64,000 bases of DNA from Tissierella sp. Yu-01. Lineage in GTDB: Bacteria; Bacillota; Clostridia; Tissierellales; Tissierellaceae. Below the pieces are notes generated by a model. The model was not told where the DNA came from. It was given only the letters and a program-made list of their open reading frames with translations, and searched no databases. A program made the translations under genes and the position numbers. The stretch spans positions 744,001 through 808,000 of the forward strand of contig NZ_CP120677.1 of assembly GCF_029537395.1 (NCBI RefSeq), given 5' to 3'. Positions 44,345 through 53,856 of this stretch are shown one piece after another. The first letter of the stretch is position 1, and each line of letters starts with the position of its first letter.

Positions 44345-45079
44345 CTATTGATTTTCATTATTTGTTTTAATTAGATTTTTAAGCTTGGATATAGCAAATG
44401 AGAAGTCTCCAACTGCATCTATCAAACCATTATCAACTGCTTCATTCCCTACAAGTATTGTACCAATATCATTAGCTAATTGATCACTTGCATACATTAA
44501 ATCAAGCAATGTTTTTTCGGTAATATTTGAAGTTCTAAGAATAAATTCGTTTATTCTTTGCTGCATTTTTTGAAAATACCTATAAGTTTGTGGCCCATTA
44601 ATGACTAAGCCTGTTGTTCTTATTGGGTGAATTGTCATAGTAGCTGAAGGAACAATAACAGAAAAGTCAGTTGATGTAGCCAGTGGTACCCCTATACTGT
44701 GACCTCCTCCAAGTACTAAAGACACTTTTGGTTTATTTATTCCATGTATTAATTCAGATAAAGCTAATCCTGCTTCTACATCTCCACCCATGGTATTTAA
44801 TATGATAAATATACCTTCTATTGCAGGATCTTGTTGACTATTTATTAGTATTGGTATAATATGCTCATATTTTGTGGCTTTTTTATCTGAGTGCGCTACA
44901 AAATGACCTTCTATTTCCCCAATTAAGGAAATAAATTGAATATTATTTTTACCGATGCTATTTGGGATACCAAAATCTTTAATGTTTTCATTTTCTGTAT
45001 CCTGATCTTTGTTATTATTGGAGTTATCTTTTTTTGAAGTTTCATTTTGTTTAATATTGTAACTAAACTTATAATCCAT
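44345..45079 (-). CDS. tepA: ClpP-like serine protease, TepA/YmfB family
   Basis: A 244-residue ClpP-class protease. After a polar N-terminus (1-35), the core has FIILNTMGGDVEAGLALSEL, the nucleophile region GGGHSIGVPLATS (Ser near 137) and MTIHPIRTTG (catalytic His). B. subtilis TepA lies next to spoIIIE as here. AGGAGG precedes ATG 45079; an in-frame start at 45154 lies in the terminator of the gene before it. The family is an uncharacterised or export-linked peptidase. Confidence 0.87.
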   Translation of the reverse strand: MDYKFSYNIKQNETSKKDNSNNNKDQDTENENIKDFGIPNSIGKNNIQFISLIGEIEGHFVAHSDKKATKYEHIIPILINSQQDPAIEGIFIILNTMGGDVEAGLALSELIHGINKPKVSLVLGGGHSIGVPLATSTDFSVIVPSATMTIHPIRTTGLVINGPQTYRYFQKMQQRINEFILRTSNITEKTLLDLMYASDQLANDIGTILVGNEAVDNGLIDAVGDFSFAISKLKNLIKTNNENQ

Positions 45080-45140
45080 TTCTTGAATCCTCCTATAGTT
45101 TTTCATTCTTAGCTTTTGCTGTATTTTATATATTATGCTA

Positions 45141-45177
45141 AAAACAAAAAACATAATCTGAGGATTATGTTTTTTAA
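45141..45177 (-). terminator. Terminator after ymxH
   Basis: A 13-bp perfect stem (ACATAATC core with flanking A/T tracts) and a T run, overlapping the ymxH stop. Confidence 0.92.
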
Positions 45178-45416
45178 TAATCTAATTCTACAATTATCAT
45201 ATCATAACCAATTTTTCTTATTGCATCCCAAGGTATGTCCATAGAATTCTTTTCAACACCAAAGATTCTTAGAGATAATCTTCTATCTGGTACTAATATG
45301 CTTATAATTTTTCCGGAACCCTCATCGATAACTAAATCAGAATCAGCTAAAATTCCTAATCTGCCGCCGTTATTTAGGTTAACTACTTCTTTTACACCTA
45401 ATTCACTTAATTTCAT
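45174..45416 (-). CDS. ymxH: YlmC/YmxH family PRC-barrel protein
   Basis: An 80-residue single PRC-barrel domain (KLSELGVKEVVNLNNGGRLG, SILVPDRRLSLRIFG, IPWDAIRKIGYDMIIVEL). Often annotated as a sporulation protein because of its restriction to spore-formers; its action is not known. Confidence 0.9.
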   Translation of the reverse strand: MKLSELGVKEVVNLNNGGRLGILADSDLVIDEGSGKIISILVPDRRLSLRIFGVEKNSMDIPWDAIRKIGYDMIIVELDY

Positions 45417-45526
45417 ATTATCACCCCATAAGCATTCATTATTCTAAATATATAAAGACCTTGTACTATATATATTATTAAAAAATAAAATTATGCTTAT
45501 CATTTATGATAATATTTGTTTAGATA

Positions 45527-45958
45527 TTAAACACCAGTATGACCAAATCCACCTTTACCTCTATCTGTATCATCCAATGTTTCAACTAGTTCAAATTCTA
45601 TTCTTTCATACTTAATTATAACCAATTGAGCAATTCTATCTCCATTATTTACTGTGAAATCTTCATTACCTAAATTTATTAGAATTACCTTTATTTCTCC
45701 TCTATAGTCACTATCGATAGTTCCTATTCCATTTGCTAATGTAATTCCATTATTAAGTGCTAGTCCACTTCTACCTCTTACTTGCCCTTCAAAACCTTCA
45801 GGGATTGAAATAAAAAGTCCTGTAGGTATAAGTGCTCTTTCAAATGGTTTAATGACAACAGGGACCGTAAGAGCAGCCTTTAAATCCATTCCAGAAGAGC
45901 CGTTGGTCTTGTATTCTGGTAAAGGTTGATGACTTTTATTAACTATCCTAACTTTCAT
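45527..45958 (-). CDS. dut: dUTP diphosphatase
   Basis: A 143-residue trimeric dUTPase that hydrolyses dUTP to dUMP. All five motifs are visible: GSSGMDLKA, the GRSGLAL phosphate loop, GTIDSDYRGEI with the catalytic Asp, GDRIAQLVI, and RGKGGFGHTG at the C-terminus. It overlaps the M16 peptidase gene by 11 bases. Confidence 0.95.
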   Translation of the reverse strand: MKVRIVNKSHQPLPEYKTNGSSGMDLKAALTVPVVIKPFERALIPTGLFISIPEGFEGQVRGRSGLALNNGITLANGIGTIDSDYRGEIKVILINLGNEDFTVNNGDRIAQLVIIKYERIEFELVETLDDTDRGKGGFGHTGV

Positions 45959-47243
45959 AATTACACCTCATCTCAAATATTTTTCTTAATTTATCTTCTG
46001 TAGATTTCTTATCTTCTATTTCACCAACATAGGCAATATTTAGTTTTTCTTTATTAAAAATAATATTGATTACCCTTTCTATGTCATCTAAAGTGACTTT
46101 ATCTATCTTCTCTAAAACATCTTGAGGGGTTTCAATTTCATTATTTTGTAATAAAGACTTTGCATTTTCAAACATTCTGCTAAATGTTCCCTCCATGCCT
46201 AAAATAAAATTACCCTTAAGTTGTTCCTTGGATTTCTTTAATTCATCTTTACTAATTAAATTCTTTTTCATATTAACTATTTCTTTATTTATTAACTCCA
46301 TGACCTCTACTAGATAATTAGAATTTAAACCAGCATAAATATTGAATATTCCTGTATCATTATAGGTAGCTAGATGAGAATCTATTGTATATACCAATCC
46401 TCTTTCTTCCCTTATTTCTTGGAATAATCTAGAACTCATACTTCCGCCAAATATATTATTTAAAACTAATATTGGGTGAATATCCTCTGATGAATTATCA
46501 ACTCCCTCTAATCCAATACAAATATTTAATTGCTCTATATTTTTCTCCACACCTTTTATTTTATTTCTATACTCATATGATTGAATAACTTTTCCATTCT
46601 TCAATTTGCTTGCACTGTTAAAGTTCCCAAAGCTTGAATTAAGAAGTTCAACAACTTCCTTTGGATTGAATTTGCCCGCTAATGAAATTATGATTTCTTC
46701 AGGTAAATAATTTTGATGAAAATATTCTAATGTGTTCTCTCTAGTTAAATTCTTAATGCTGCTTTGAGTACCCAAGATTGGGAGTTCCAAGCTAGTGTTT
46801 TCAAACATAATATCGTTTAAAACCTCAAATACTAAATCCTCTGGTGAGTCTTCATACATGTTTATTTCTTCAATAATAACACCTTTCTCTTTTTCTATAT
46901 CATCCTTTAAGAACAAGGAATTATTAAACATATCACCTAATACATCAATAGCTATTGGTAAATGTTGATCAAGGACTTTTGCATAAAAACACGTCTGTTC
47001 TTTTCCCGTAAATGCATTTAGTTGCCCCCCAATGTCATCTATTGACTCTGCAATTTGTTTAGGGGTTCTATTTGTAGTCCCCTTAAACAACATATGTTCA
47101 ATAAAATGTGATATTCCATTATTTGATTTAGTTTCTTTTATAGATCCATTATCTATTATTACACCAATTGTAACAGAATTTACGTATTCAATTGATTCCA
47201 TGACTACTCTAATACCGTTATCAAGTTTATCAACAATGTACAT
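45948..47243 (-). CDS. M16 family zinc peptidase (processing peptidase-like, YmxG)
   Basis: A 431-residue pitrilysin-family protein. The inverted zinc motif HFIEHMLFKGT (HXXEH) is at about residues 46-56 with the downstream Glu in EKGVIIEEINMYED. Two M16 domains follow (about 1-210 and 215-430). No signal peptide, so it is cytoplasmic. The place between pnp and dut/ymxH matches ymxG (mlpA) of B. subtilis. Confidence 0.92.
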   Translation of the reverse strand: MYIVDKLDNGIRVVMESIEYVNSVTIGVIIDNGSIKETKSNNGISHFIEHMLFKGTTNRTPKQIAESIDDIGGQLNAFTGKEQTCFYAKVLDQHLPIAIDVLGDMFNNSLFLKDDIEKEKGVIIEEINMYEDSPEDLVFEVLNDIMFENTSLELPILGTQSSIKNLTRENTLEYFHQNYLPEEIIISLAGKFNPKEVVELLNSSFGNFNSASKLKNGKVIQSYEYRNKIKGVEKNIEQLNICIGLEGVDNSSEDIHPILVLNNIFGGSMSSRLFQEIREERGLVYTIDSHLATYNDTGIFNIYAGLNSNYLVEVMELINKEIVNMKKNLISKDELKKSKEQLKGNFILGMEGTFSRMFENAKSLLQNNEIETPQDVLEKIDKVTLDDIERVINIIFNKEKLNIAYVGEIEDKKSTEDKLRKIFEMRCNYES

Positions 47244-47323
47244 TTATTTCCTCCATAGTTTTTTAAATAGATGTATTAATTGTAACACGACCTCTTATAG
47301 AAATGAACATACTTTTTATTTCG

Positions 47324-48028
47324 TCATATTACATCACTTATTGTACCAATTTTATATCCATTTTCAAATAGGTATTTAATTATTTCTGGTAAAGCCTTAA
47401 CTGTATTTTCAGTAGGATGCATTAAGACAATAGAAGAATTTTCTATTTTACTAGTTACTCTTTTATAAATTAGTTCTTTTGTACTGTCTTCTCTCCAATC
47501 TATTGTGTCAACACTCCACATAATTACTTTACTTCCTAAATCCTTAGCAGCTTTGACAGTATTTTCATTGAAGGCTCCAGATGGAGGCCCAAACAAATTT
47601 GGTCTAATACCTATTATTTCTTCAATTACATCGTTTGCTTTTGAAATTTCCTCCTTATTTTGCTCATAGGATAATTGACTATAATCTATATGATTATATC
47701 CATGATTTCCAATTTCATGGTTATATTTATGTATTTGTTTTACTATATCAGGATTTTCTTTTGCCCATCTGCCAGTAAGGAAAAAAGAAATATATATATC
47801 ATTTTCTTCAAATATTCTTAACATATCATTTATATGTTCATTACCCCAATCCACATTACATACAAATGCTACAATTTTTTCTTCTTTTGTACCCTTATAG
47901 TATATATCCTCATAAAATACTTCTTTGCTTTTATTATTAATCGTCAAATAAATTGAAAAGATTATTAGTAAAATTAATATAAAGCACACTGCTATTAACA
48001 ATTTCTTACTTATAATCATAAATCGCAT
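47324..48028 (-). CDS. Polysaccharide deacetylase, PdaB/YlxY-like
   Basis: A 234-residue protein with an N-terminal membrane anchor (about 8-28) and a NodB-homology domain. The first catalytic motif is altered to NVDWGNE, as in PdaB-type members that use a WG(D/N) form. The zinc pair HGYNH at about 99-103, the GPPSGAFN motif, the VIMWSVDTIDW motif and VLMHPT are all present. In spore-formers such enzymes act on peptidoglycan. The place next to pnp matches ylxY. Confidence 0.88.
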   Translation of the reverse strand: MRFMIISKKLLIAVCFILILLIIFSIYLTINNKSKEVFYEDIYYKGTKEEKIVAFVCNVDWGNEHINDMLRIFEENDIYISFFLTGRWAKENPDIVKQIHKYNHEIGNHGYNHIDYSQLSYEQNKEEISKANDVIEEIIGIRPNLFGPPSGAFNENTVKAAKDLGSKVIMWSVDTIDWREDSTKELIYKRVTSKIENSSIVLMHPTENTVKALPEIIKYLFENGYKIGTISDVI

Positions 48029-48085
48029 ATATTATTACCTCCTATTAGTCTTTTTAAATATATATTCATAGGAAGTTATAATATA

Positions 48086-48120
48086 CAAAAAATTAAAACA
48101 TGAACCTATTGGTCCATGAA
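48086..48120 (-). terminator. Terminator after pnp
   Basis: CATGGACC / GGTTCATG hairpin followed by TTTTAATTTTTT on the minus strand. Confidence 0.85.
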
Positions 48121-48129
48121 TTAGTTTAT

Positions 48130-50226
48130 TTATTCTTCAGTTTTTGGTTCTTCAGGTAAACAAGCTTTCCTTGATAGATTTATTCTACCTTGATTGTCAA
48201 TTTCAATTACCTTTACCATTATTTGATCTCCTATGGAAACTACATCTTCAACTTTAGCTACTCTTTCATTAGCTAGCTGTGATATATGAACAAGTCCTTC
48301 TTTTCCATTGAATACATCAACAAAGGCACCAAAGTTAGTAATTCTAGTTACTTTTCCTAAATAGATCTCCCCAACTTCGATTTCCTTTACTATATTATTA
48401 ATCATTTCAACAGCTCTTTGACCACCTGCTGAATCTATAGTTGCTATAAGAATTTTACCTTCATCATCAATGTCAATCTTTACGCCAGTTTCGTCAATTA
48501 TCTTATTGATGACTTTACCACCTGGTCCAATTATATCTCTAATCTTGTCAGGGTTTACTTGCATAGTATAGATTTTCGGAGCATATGGTGATAGTTCTTC
48601 TCTAGGTTCTGATATAGTTTCTACCATTTTATTTAAAATAAATAATCTACCTTGTCTTGCTCTTTCCAAAGCTTCTACCAGAATATCTCTATCTATTCCA
48701 GCAATTTTAATATCCATTTGTATAGCAGTAATTCCGTCTTTTGTTCCTGCAACTTTAAAATCCATGTCTCCTAAATGGTCTTCCATTCCTTGAATGTCTG
48801 AAAGTATAGCAACTTTGTCTTTTTCTTTTATAAGTCCCATAGCTATACCTGCAACAGGAGCTTTTATTGGAACACCTGCATCTAATAGTGCCAAAGTACT
48901 TCCACAAACACTTGCTTGTGATGAGGAACCATTTGAACTTAAAACTTCTGAAACCAATCTAATAGTATATGGGAAAACATCAACTGATGGAATAACTGGT
49001 TCTAAAGCACGTTCAGCTAAAGCACCATGACCAATTTCTCTTCTACCTGGCCCTCTTAATGGTCTAGCTTCACCTACTGAATATGGTGGGAAATTATAAT
49101 GATGCATGTATCTCTTTGACTCATCATCACCTAGTCCATCAATTATTTGCACATCACTCTTTGCTCCAAGTGTTGCAATAGTCAATACCTGAGTTTGACC
49201 TCTTGTAAATAAACCAGATCCATGAGTTCGAGGAAGAAGTCCTACATCAGTAGTTATTTTCCTTATTTCATCAGGTTTTCTATTATCAGGTCTTTTTCCT
49301 TCTTCTAATATTAAACGTCTAACTTCAACTTTTATTATATTTTCTATAGTTTCTGCAATATCCTTTTCAGCTTCAGGATATTTCTCTAAAAATACATTTG
49401 TAATTTCATCAGAAACTTCAGCTATTTTTTCTTCTCTTTCTTGTTTCTCTACTGTATTTATTGCTGCTATTAATCTTTCCGTTCCATATTCCTTAATCTC
49501 ACTTGCAATCTCAGGAACTGGCTCAAATACTTTAAATTCAGTTTTTTCCTTACCACACTCTTTTACAATATCATTTATAAAGTCACATATCTTTTTTATT
49601 TCTTCATGAGCTGTTAATATTGCTTCTAACATAGTATGCTCAGTAACTTCATTAGCGCCTGCCTCAACCATCATAATGGCATCCTTAGTACCTGATACTG
49701 TTAAGTTTATTTCAGATTCTTCTCTTTCATCTGCTTTTGGATTTACTATAAACTCTCCATCAACTAAACCAATATGAACGGCACCAGTTGGACCACTAAA
49801 TGGTATGTCTGATATGGATAGTGCAATAGATGAACCTATCATTGCAGCTATTTCAGGACTACTATCTTGATCAACAGATAGTACAGTTGTTATAACTTGT
49901 ACATCGTTTCTATACCCATCAGGAAATAATGGTCTAATAGGTCTATCTATTAATCTTGAAGTTAATATTGCTTTTTCACTAGGTCTTCCTTCTCTTTTTA
50001 TAAAACCCCCTGGAATTTTACCTACTGAATATAACTTTTCTTCATAATCTACACTTAATGGGAAGAAATCAATCCCTTCTCTTGGTTGTTTTGAAGCAGT
50101 TGCTGTAGCTAGTACTACTGTATCTCCATATTGCACTAAACAAGAACCATTGGCTTGCTCCGCAACTTTTCCAATTGTAACTATTATGTCTCTTCCAGCT
50201 AGATTATATATGAATTTGCTTTCCAT
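48130..50226 (-). CDS. pnp: Polyribonucleotide nucleotidyltransferase
   Basis: A 698-residue 3'-5' phosphorolytic exoribonuclease. Two RNase PH domains (about 1-230 and 310-550; [37 protein letters not shown]), a KH domain ([17 protein letters not shown] at about 560-576) and a C-terminal S1 domain (about 620-690). It follows rpsO through a hairpin spacer. Confidence 0.97.
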   Translation of the reverse strand: MESKFIYNLAGRDIIVTIGKVAEQANGSCLVQYGDTVVLATATASKQPREGIDFFPLSVDYEEKLYSVGKIPGGFIKREGRPSEKAILTSRLIDRPIRPLFPDGYRNDVQVITTVLSVDQDSSPEIAAMIGSSIALSISDIPFSGPTGAVHIGLVDGEFIVNPKADEREESEINLTVSGTKDAIMMVEAGANEVTEHTMLEAILTAHEEIKKICDFINDIVKECGKEKTEFKVFEPVPEIASEIKEYGTERLIAAINTVEKQEREEKIAEVSDEITNVFLEKYPEAEKDIAETIENIIKVEVRRLILEEGKRPDNRKPDEIRKITTDVGLLPRTHGSGLFTRGQTQVLTIATLGAKSDVQIIDGLGDDESKRYMHHYNFPPYSVGEARPLRGPGRREIGHGALAERALEPVIPSVDVFPYTIRLVSEVLSSNGSSSQASVCGSTLALLDAGVPIKAPVAGIAMGLIKEKDKVAILSDIQGMEDHLGDMDFKVAGTKDGITAIQMDIKIAGIDRDILVEALERARQGRLFILNKMVETISEPREELSPYAPKIYTMQVNPDKIRDIIGPGGKVINKIIDETGVKIDIDDEGKILIATIDSAGGQRAVEMINNIVKEIEVGEIYLGKVTRITNFGAFVDVFNGKEGLVHISQLANERVAKVEDVVSIGDQIMVKVIEIDNQGRINLSRKACLPEEPKTEE

Positions 50227-50294
50227 AGAATACCTCCTTTTATGAATATATATATATTATATCCTTTTATCTAAAAATAACTAAATAAACTAAT

Positions 50295-50314
50295 GGAGCG
50301 GGAAAACCCGCTCC
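50295..50314 (-). terminator. rpsO-pnp intergenic hairpin
   Basis: GGAGCGGG / CCCGCTCC, 8 bp, tetraloop, no real T run. Could be an attenuator or a nuclease-processing stem for pnp control. Confidence 0.65.
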
Positions 50315-50316
50315 TA

Positions 50317-50583
50317 TTAACCTCTGATGCCTAATTTTTCAATTAAAGAACGATATCTTTCAATATCTTTGTTTTGTAAATATTTCATAAGACCTCTTCT
50401 TTGTCCTACCATCTTTAATAGACCTCTTCTTGAATGATGGTCCTTTTTATGCTCCTTTAAATGCTCATTTAAAGAATTTATTCTATAAGTTAATAGTGCT
50501 ATTTGCACTTCTGGTGAACCAGTATCACCTTCATGAATCTTATAGTCGTCGATAATTTGATCTTTAATTTCTTTTGTTAACAT
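50317..50583 (-). CDS. rpsO: 30S ribosomal protein S15
   Basis: An 88-residue S15 with the typical [20 protein letters not shown] and [18 protein letters not shown] segments that bind 16S rRNA. ATG 50583 with GGAGGT upstream is chosen over ATG 50598. Confidence 0.97.
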   Translation of the reverse strand: MLTKEIKDQIIDDYKIHEGDTGSPEVQIALLTYRINSLNEHLKEHKKDHHSRRGLLKMVGQRRGLMKYLQNKDIERYRSLIEKLGIRG

Positions 50584-50604
50584 TAATCTAACCTCCATTT
50601 ATTT

Positions 50605-50665
50605 TATACACCTAAAGCTTAGTAATCGCCGAGGTACGTAATACAAAGCATTAGGTAAAGTTTAA
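50605..50665 (-). promoter_or_regulatory. Possible S15 autoregulatory leader
   Basis: On the minus strand, ACCTAATGC pairs with GCTTTAGGT around an inner structured stretch just before the rpsO ribosome site. S15 mRNAs are often repressed by S15 itself through such leaders; the fold here is only eyeballed. Confidence 0.4.
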
Positions 50666-50709
50666 CATGATTATATTATCATAATATATTACTTTTGTAA
50701 ACATCTTTA

Positions 50710-51621
50710 TCATCTGGATTTTACCTTTGCTATATCAATACTAATTTGTTCAACTAAGGAATCTATAGTAGAAAATTTAATTTCATTTCGTAAATATTCA
50801 ATAAATATAAGTTCTATTTCCTTATTATAAATATCATCTTTGAAATCTATTATGTGGGTTTCTATTTTTATAGTAGCTTCCTCAAAGGTTGGATTATATC
50901 CAACACTTGTTGCACTAAGATATTTCTTATCATCTATAATTACTTCAGTACTATATACACCAAGCTTTGGTATAACATAATTAATATCAGGTTCTATATT
51001 AGCAGTAGGAAATCCAAGTTTATTACCAATTTTTTTGCCCGGTACTACTTTTCCTTTTATAGAGTACTCCCGATTAAGAAGTAATTTAACATCCTCAAGT
51101 TTTCCTTCTTTTATCAAATTTCTTATTCTTGTACTACTAACAACCTCGTCATTTATAATAACTGGATGTAAAATCTCTACATCAATATTATAGATACTAC
51201 CAAGTTCTTTTAAAAGGTTACTATCTCCTGATGCTTTATTGCCAAATCTATAGTCATATCCTACAACTATGGCTTTTACATTTAATCTCTTTACTAAAAT
51301 TTCTACTATGAATTCCTCAGGAGTTAACTTCATAACATTTTCATCGAATTTCATAGCATAGATAGTTTCAACTCCCAAATTACTAATTAAATCATTTTTT
51401 TGCTTACTGGAACTTATTAATGCTGGACCAGTTCCATCAAGAAAAGCTTTAGTATGGTTTTCAAATAGCAATATAGAGCTTCTTAATCCCGTAAATCTAG
51501 CTTTATCAATCATTCTCTTTATTAATGCTTGATGACCAACGTGAACCCCATCAAAATTTCCTAAAGCAATTGCAGTATCAAATCTAGTTTCTGTGTAATT
51601 TTCTATATGTAATATCTCCAT
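50710..51621 (-). CDS. ribF: Bifunctional riboflavin kinase / FAD synthetase
   Basis: A 303-residue enzyme. The N-terminal adenylyltransferase has ALGNFDGVHVGHQALI (about 19-34) and VVGYDYRFG; the C-terminal kinase (about 180-300) has GKVVPGKKIGNKLGFPTANI and GVYSTEV. It makes FMN then FAD. It follows truB, as in most Firmicutes. Confidence 0.95.
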   Translation of the reverse strand: MEILHIENYTETRFDTAIALGNFDGVHVGHQALIKRMIDKARFTGLRSSILLFENHTKAFLDGTGPALISSSKQKNDLISNLGVETIYAMKFDENVMKLTPEEFIVEILVKRLNVKAIVVGYDYRFGNKASGDSNLLKELGSIYNIDVEILHPVIINDEVVSSTRIRNLIKEGKLEDVKLLLNREYSIKGKVVPGKKIGNKLGFPTANIEPDINYVIPKLGVYSTEVIIDDKKYLSATSVGYNPTFEEATIKIETHIIDFKDDIYNKEIELIFIEYLRNEIKFSTIDSLVEQISIDIAKVKSR

Positions 51622-52515
51622 TTACTCACCTATAAAAACTTTATTCATCTTTAGATAATTTTCATTATTAAATTGATTAATCTTACCTATTCCTATAAAT
51701 TTATCTTTACAATAAACTCTTATATCTAAATCAATTAAACTTGAATATTCATTATCTAACTTTACTAAAGCACCATTTATTATCTTCTTATAATAATCTG
51801 AATCTAGATTAATTTTCTCCATATGGCTTATTGCAATGTCTATAGGAGTTAAAACACTATATAATTCTCTTTCACACATATTTCTAAGTGCTTCAATGCT
51901 TATAGAATTTTCAATTTTAAAATTACCTACGCCTACTCTCATTAAGTAAGACATATAACCATATGTACCTAAATCATTCCCAATATCGTCACAAAATGTT
52001 CTAATATAAGTTCCCCTTGAACATTTTGTATAAAATATTATTTCTTTATTATTATAGTTATTTAATATTTTTGATTCCTTAATATTAACCTCTCTTGGTG
52101 CTCGCTCTATAGTTTTTCCTTCTCTAGCTAATTCATATAATTTTTTACCATCAACTTTTAGAGCCGAATACATTGGAGGAATTTGATAAATTAGACCTTT
52201 AAATTTATTAAAGGAATCATTTATCTCCTTTTCAGTTACTTCTTTCTTTGAGGAATTGATAATAACACCATCACTATCCTGTGTGTCCGTTGAAAATCCA
52301 AGAGTCAATTCTCCAATATACTCTTTATCAACACCTAATAAATATTCAGAAATTCTTGTTGCTTTGCCAATACATATTGGTAGGACACCAGTAGCATTTG
52401 GATCTAATGTACCAGTATGTCCAACCTTCTTTGTTTTAAATATCTTCCTAATAACATAAACTGCATCATGAGATGTCATTCCTCTTGGTTTAAATAAGTT
52501 TATAACTCCGTCCAT
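51622..52515 (-). CDS. truB: tRNA pseudouridine(55) synthase
   Basis: A 297-residue enzyme that makes pseudouridine 55 in the tRNA T arm. MDGVINLFKPRGMTSHDAV and the catalytic motif VGHTGTLDPNATGVLPI (Asp near 38) are intact; YSALKVDGKKLYELAR and CSRGTYIRTF follow. Confidence 0.96.
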   Translation of the reverse strand: MDGVINLFKPRGMTSHDAVYVIRKIFKTKKVGHTGTLDPNATGVLPICIGKATRISEYLLGVDKEYIGELTLGFSTDTQDSDGVIINSSKKEVTEKEINDSFNKFKGLIYQIPPMYSALKVDGKKLYELAREGKTIERAPREVNIKESKILNNYNNKEIIFYTKCSRGTYIRTFCDDIGNDLGTYGYMSYLMRVGVGNFKIENSISIEALRNMCERELYSVLTPIDIAISHMEKINLDSDYYKKIINGALVKLDNEYSSLIDLDIRVYCKDKFIGIGKINQFNNENYLKMNKVFIGE

Positions 52516-52519
52516 TAAA

Positions 52520-53476
52520 TCACCACATGTTTATAATTTGCTCTACAATAAGATTCTCTGCATTATCTATGTTGTCATAAATAGTACACCCTGCGGCTCT
52601 TATATGACCACCACCATTAAATGCTGAACAAATTCTAGAAACATCAACAAATTTTTTACTTCTTAAGCTTACCTTAATTTCATGTTCTTTATTCTCTTTT
52701 AATAGGCAAGCAACTTCTACACAATTTATGTCTCTTATAAATGATATAATTCCTTCTGTATCTTCCATTTTAGCATTAGCTTTTTTCAACATTTCTTGTG
52801 TTACCCTGACAACCGCTATCTTGTCATCATAAAAGGTCTTTAATGTAGAAAATGAATCTATGAATAAATTAGTTCTTTCTATACTTCTGCTTTGATATAA
52901 TTCTATATTTATTTCTGACTTATCAATCCCTGTTCTAATTAATGCAGCTATAATTTCATGTGTCTTATCAGTGACGCTATCATACATAAAACTTCCAGTA
53001 TCAGTGCTTATTGCTGTATAAAGACATGTTGCCATATCCTTATCAATTTCAATACCTAAATCTACTATTAAATCATAAACTAGTTCACCAGTGGCAGCAG
53101 CCTTATCATCTATAATATTAAAAGTTCCAAATCTAGTATTACTTACATGATGATCGATATTGATAATAGTATTGTCTTTAGATACTAGAGATTTATATTT
53201 CCCTAATCTATCTATGTCACCACAGTCTAATACAATAAATAAATTACCATTTGTTATTTCGTAAGGCTGAATCATATCAATATTAGGCAAAAATAAATAA
53301 TCAGAAGGAATTTCATCTGTTTTTATCACTTTTATTGTTTTATTTAATTTCTTTAATGCTAACCCTAATGCAATAATAGAACCAATATTATCTCCATCAG
53401 GGTTAACATGTGAAGCTATATATATTTCATTTGAGTCTAATATCTTTTGAATAGCAGAATCCCTAAAATCATTCAT
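52520..53476 (-). CDS. nrnA: DHH/DHHA1 phosphoesterase (NrnA type)
   Basis: A 318-residue bifunctional oligoribonuclease and pAp phosphatase. Metal motifs are ASHVNPDGDNIGS, VLDCGDIDRLG and NIDHHVSNTRFG; the DHHA1 motif is FNGGGHIRAAG near the end. It overlaps rbfA by 8 bases; a longer in-frame start at 53521 would lie deep in rbfA. Confidence 0.92.
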   Translation of the reverse strand: MNDFRDSAIQKILDSNEIYIASHVNPDGDNIGSIIALGLALKKLNKTIKVIKTDEIPSDYLFLPNIDMIQPYEITNGNLFIVLDCGDIDRLGKYKSLVSKDNTIINIDHHVSNTRFGTFNIIDDKAAATGELVYDLIVDLGIEIDKDMATCLYTAISTDTGSFMYDSVTDKTHEIIAALIRTGIDKSEINIELYQSRSIERTNLFIDSFSTLKTFYDDKIAVVRVTQEMLKKANAKMEDTEGIISFIRDINCVEVACLLKENKEHEIKVSLRSKKFVDVSRICSAFNGGGHIRAAGCTIYDNIDNAENLIVEQIINMW

Positions 53477-53846
53477 TATCTTCATCCTTGTTAGTGTGTA
53501 TATCCTTATTAACCTCTTCAATTAATTTTGACATATGAATTGCATTTTCAATTGATTCATCTAAAAAGAAAATAGGTTCAGGAGCATATCTTAACTCAAT
53601 TCTATTGCCAATTTCTTTTCTAATAAAACCTTTAGCACTATTTAATCCTACTATAGTATCCAATTTCACATCTTCTTCCCCTAAAACTGATACATAAATC
53701 TTGGCAAATCTCAAATCTCTAGTTACATCAACTCTAGTAATAGTTGTCATTGAACCAATTCTAGGATCTTTTAAACCGTTAAAAATCAACTCAGATACAA
53801 CTTTTCTAACCTCTTCAGAGATTCTGTTGACCCTTTTTATATTCAT
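53469..53846 (-). CDS. rbfA: Ribosome-binding factor A
   Basis: A 125-residue KH-like protein for 30S maturation. RVNRISEEVRKVVSELIFNG and DPRIGSMTTITRVDVTRDLR, then AKGFIRKEIGNRIELRYAPE are typical. Confidence 0.95.
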   Translation of the reverse strand: MNIKRVNRISEEVRKVVSELIFNGLKDPRIGSMTTITRVDVTRDLRFAKIYVSVLGEEDVKLDTIVGLNSAKGFIRKEIGNRIELRYAPEPIFFLDESIENAIHMSKLIEEVNKDIHTNKDEDNE

Positions 53847-53856
53847 AGTTACACCT

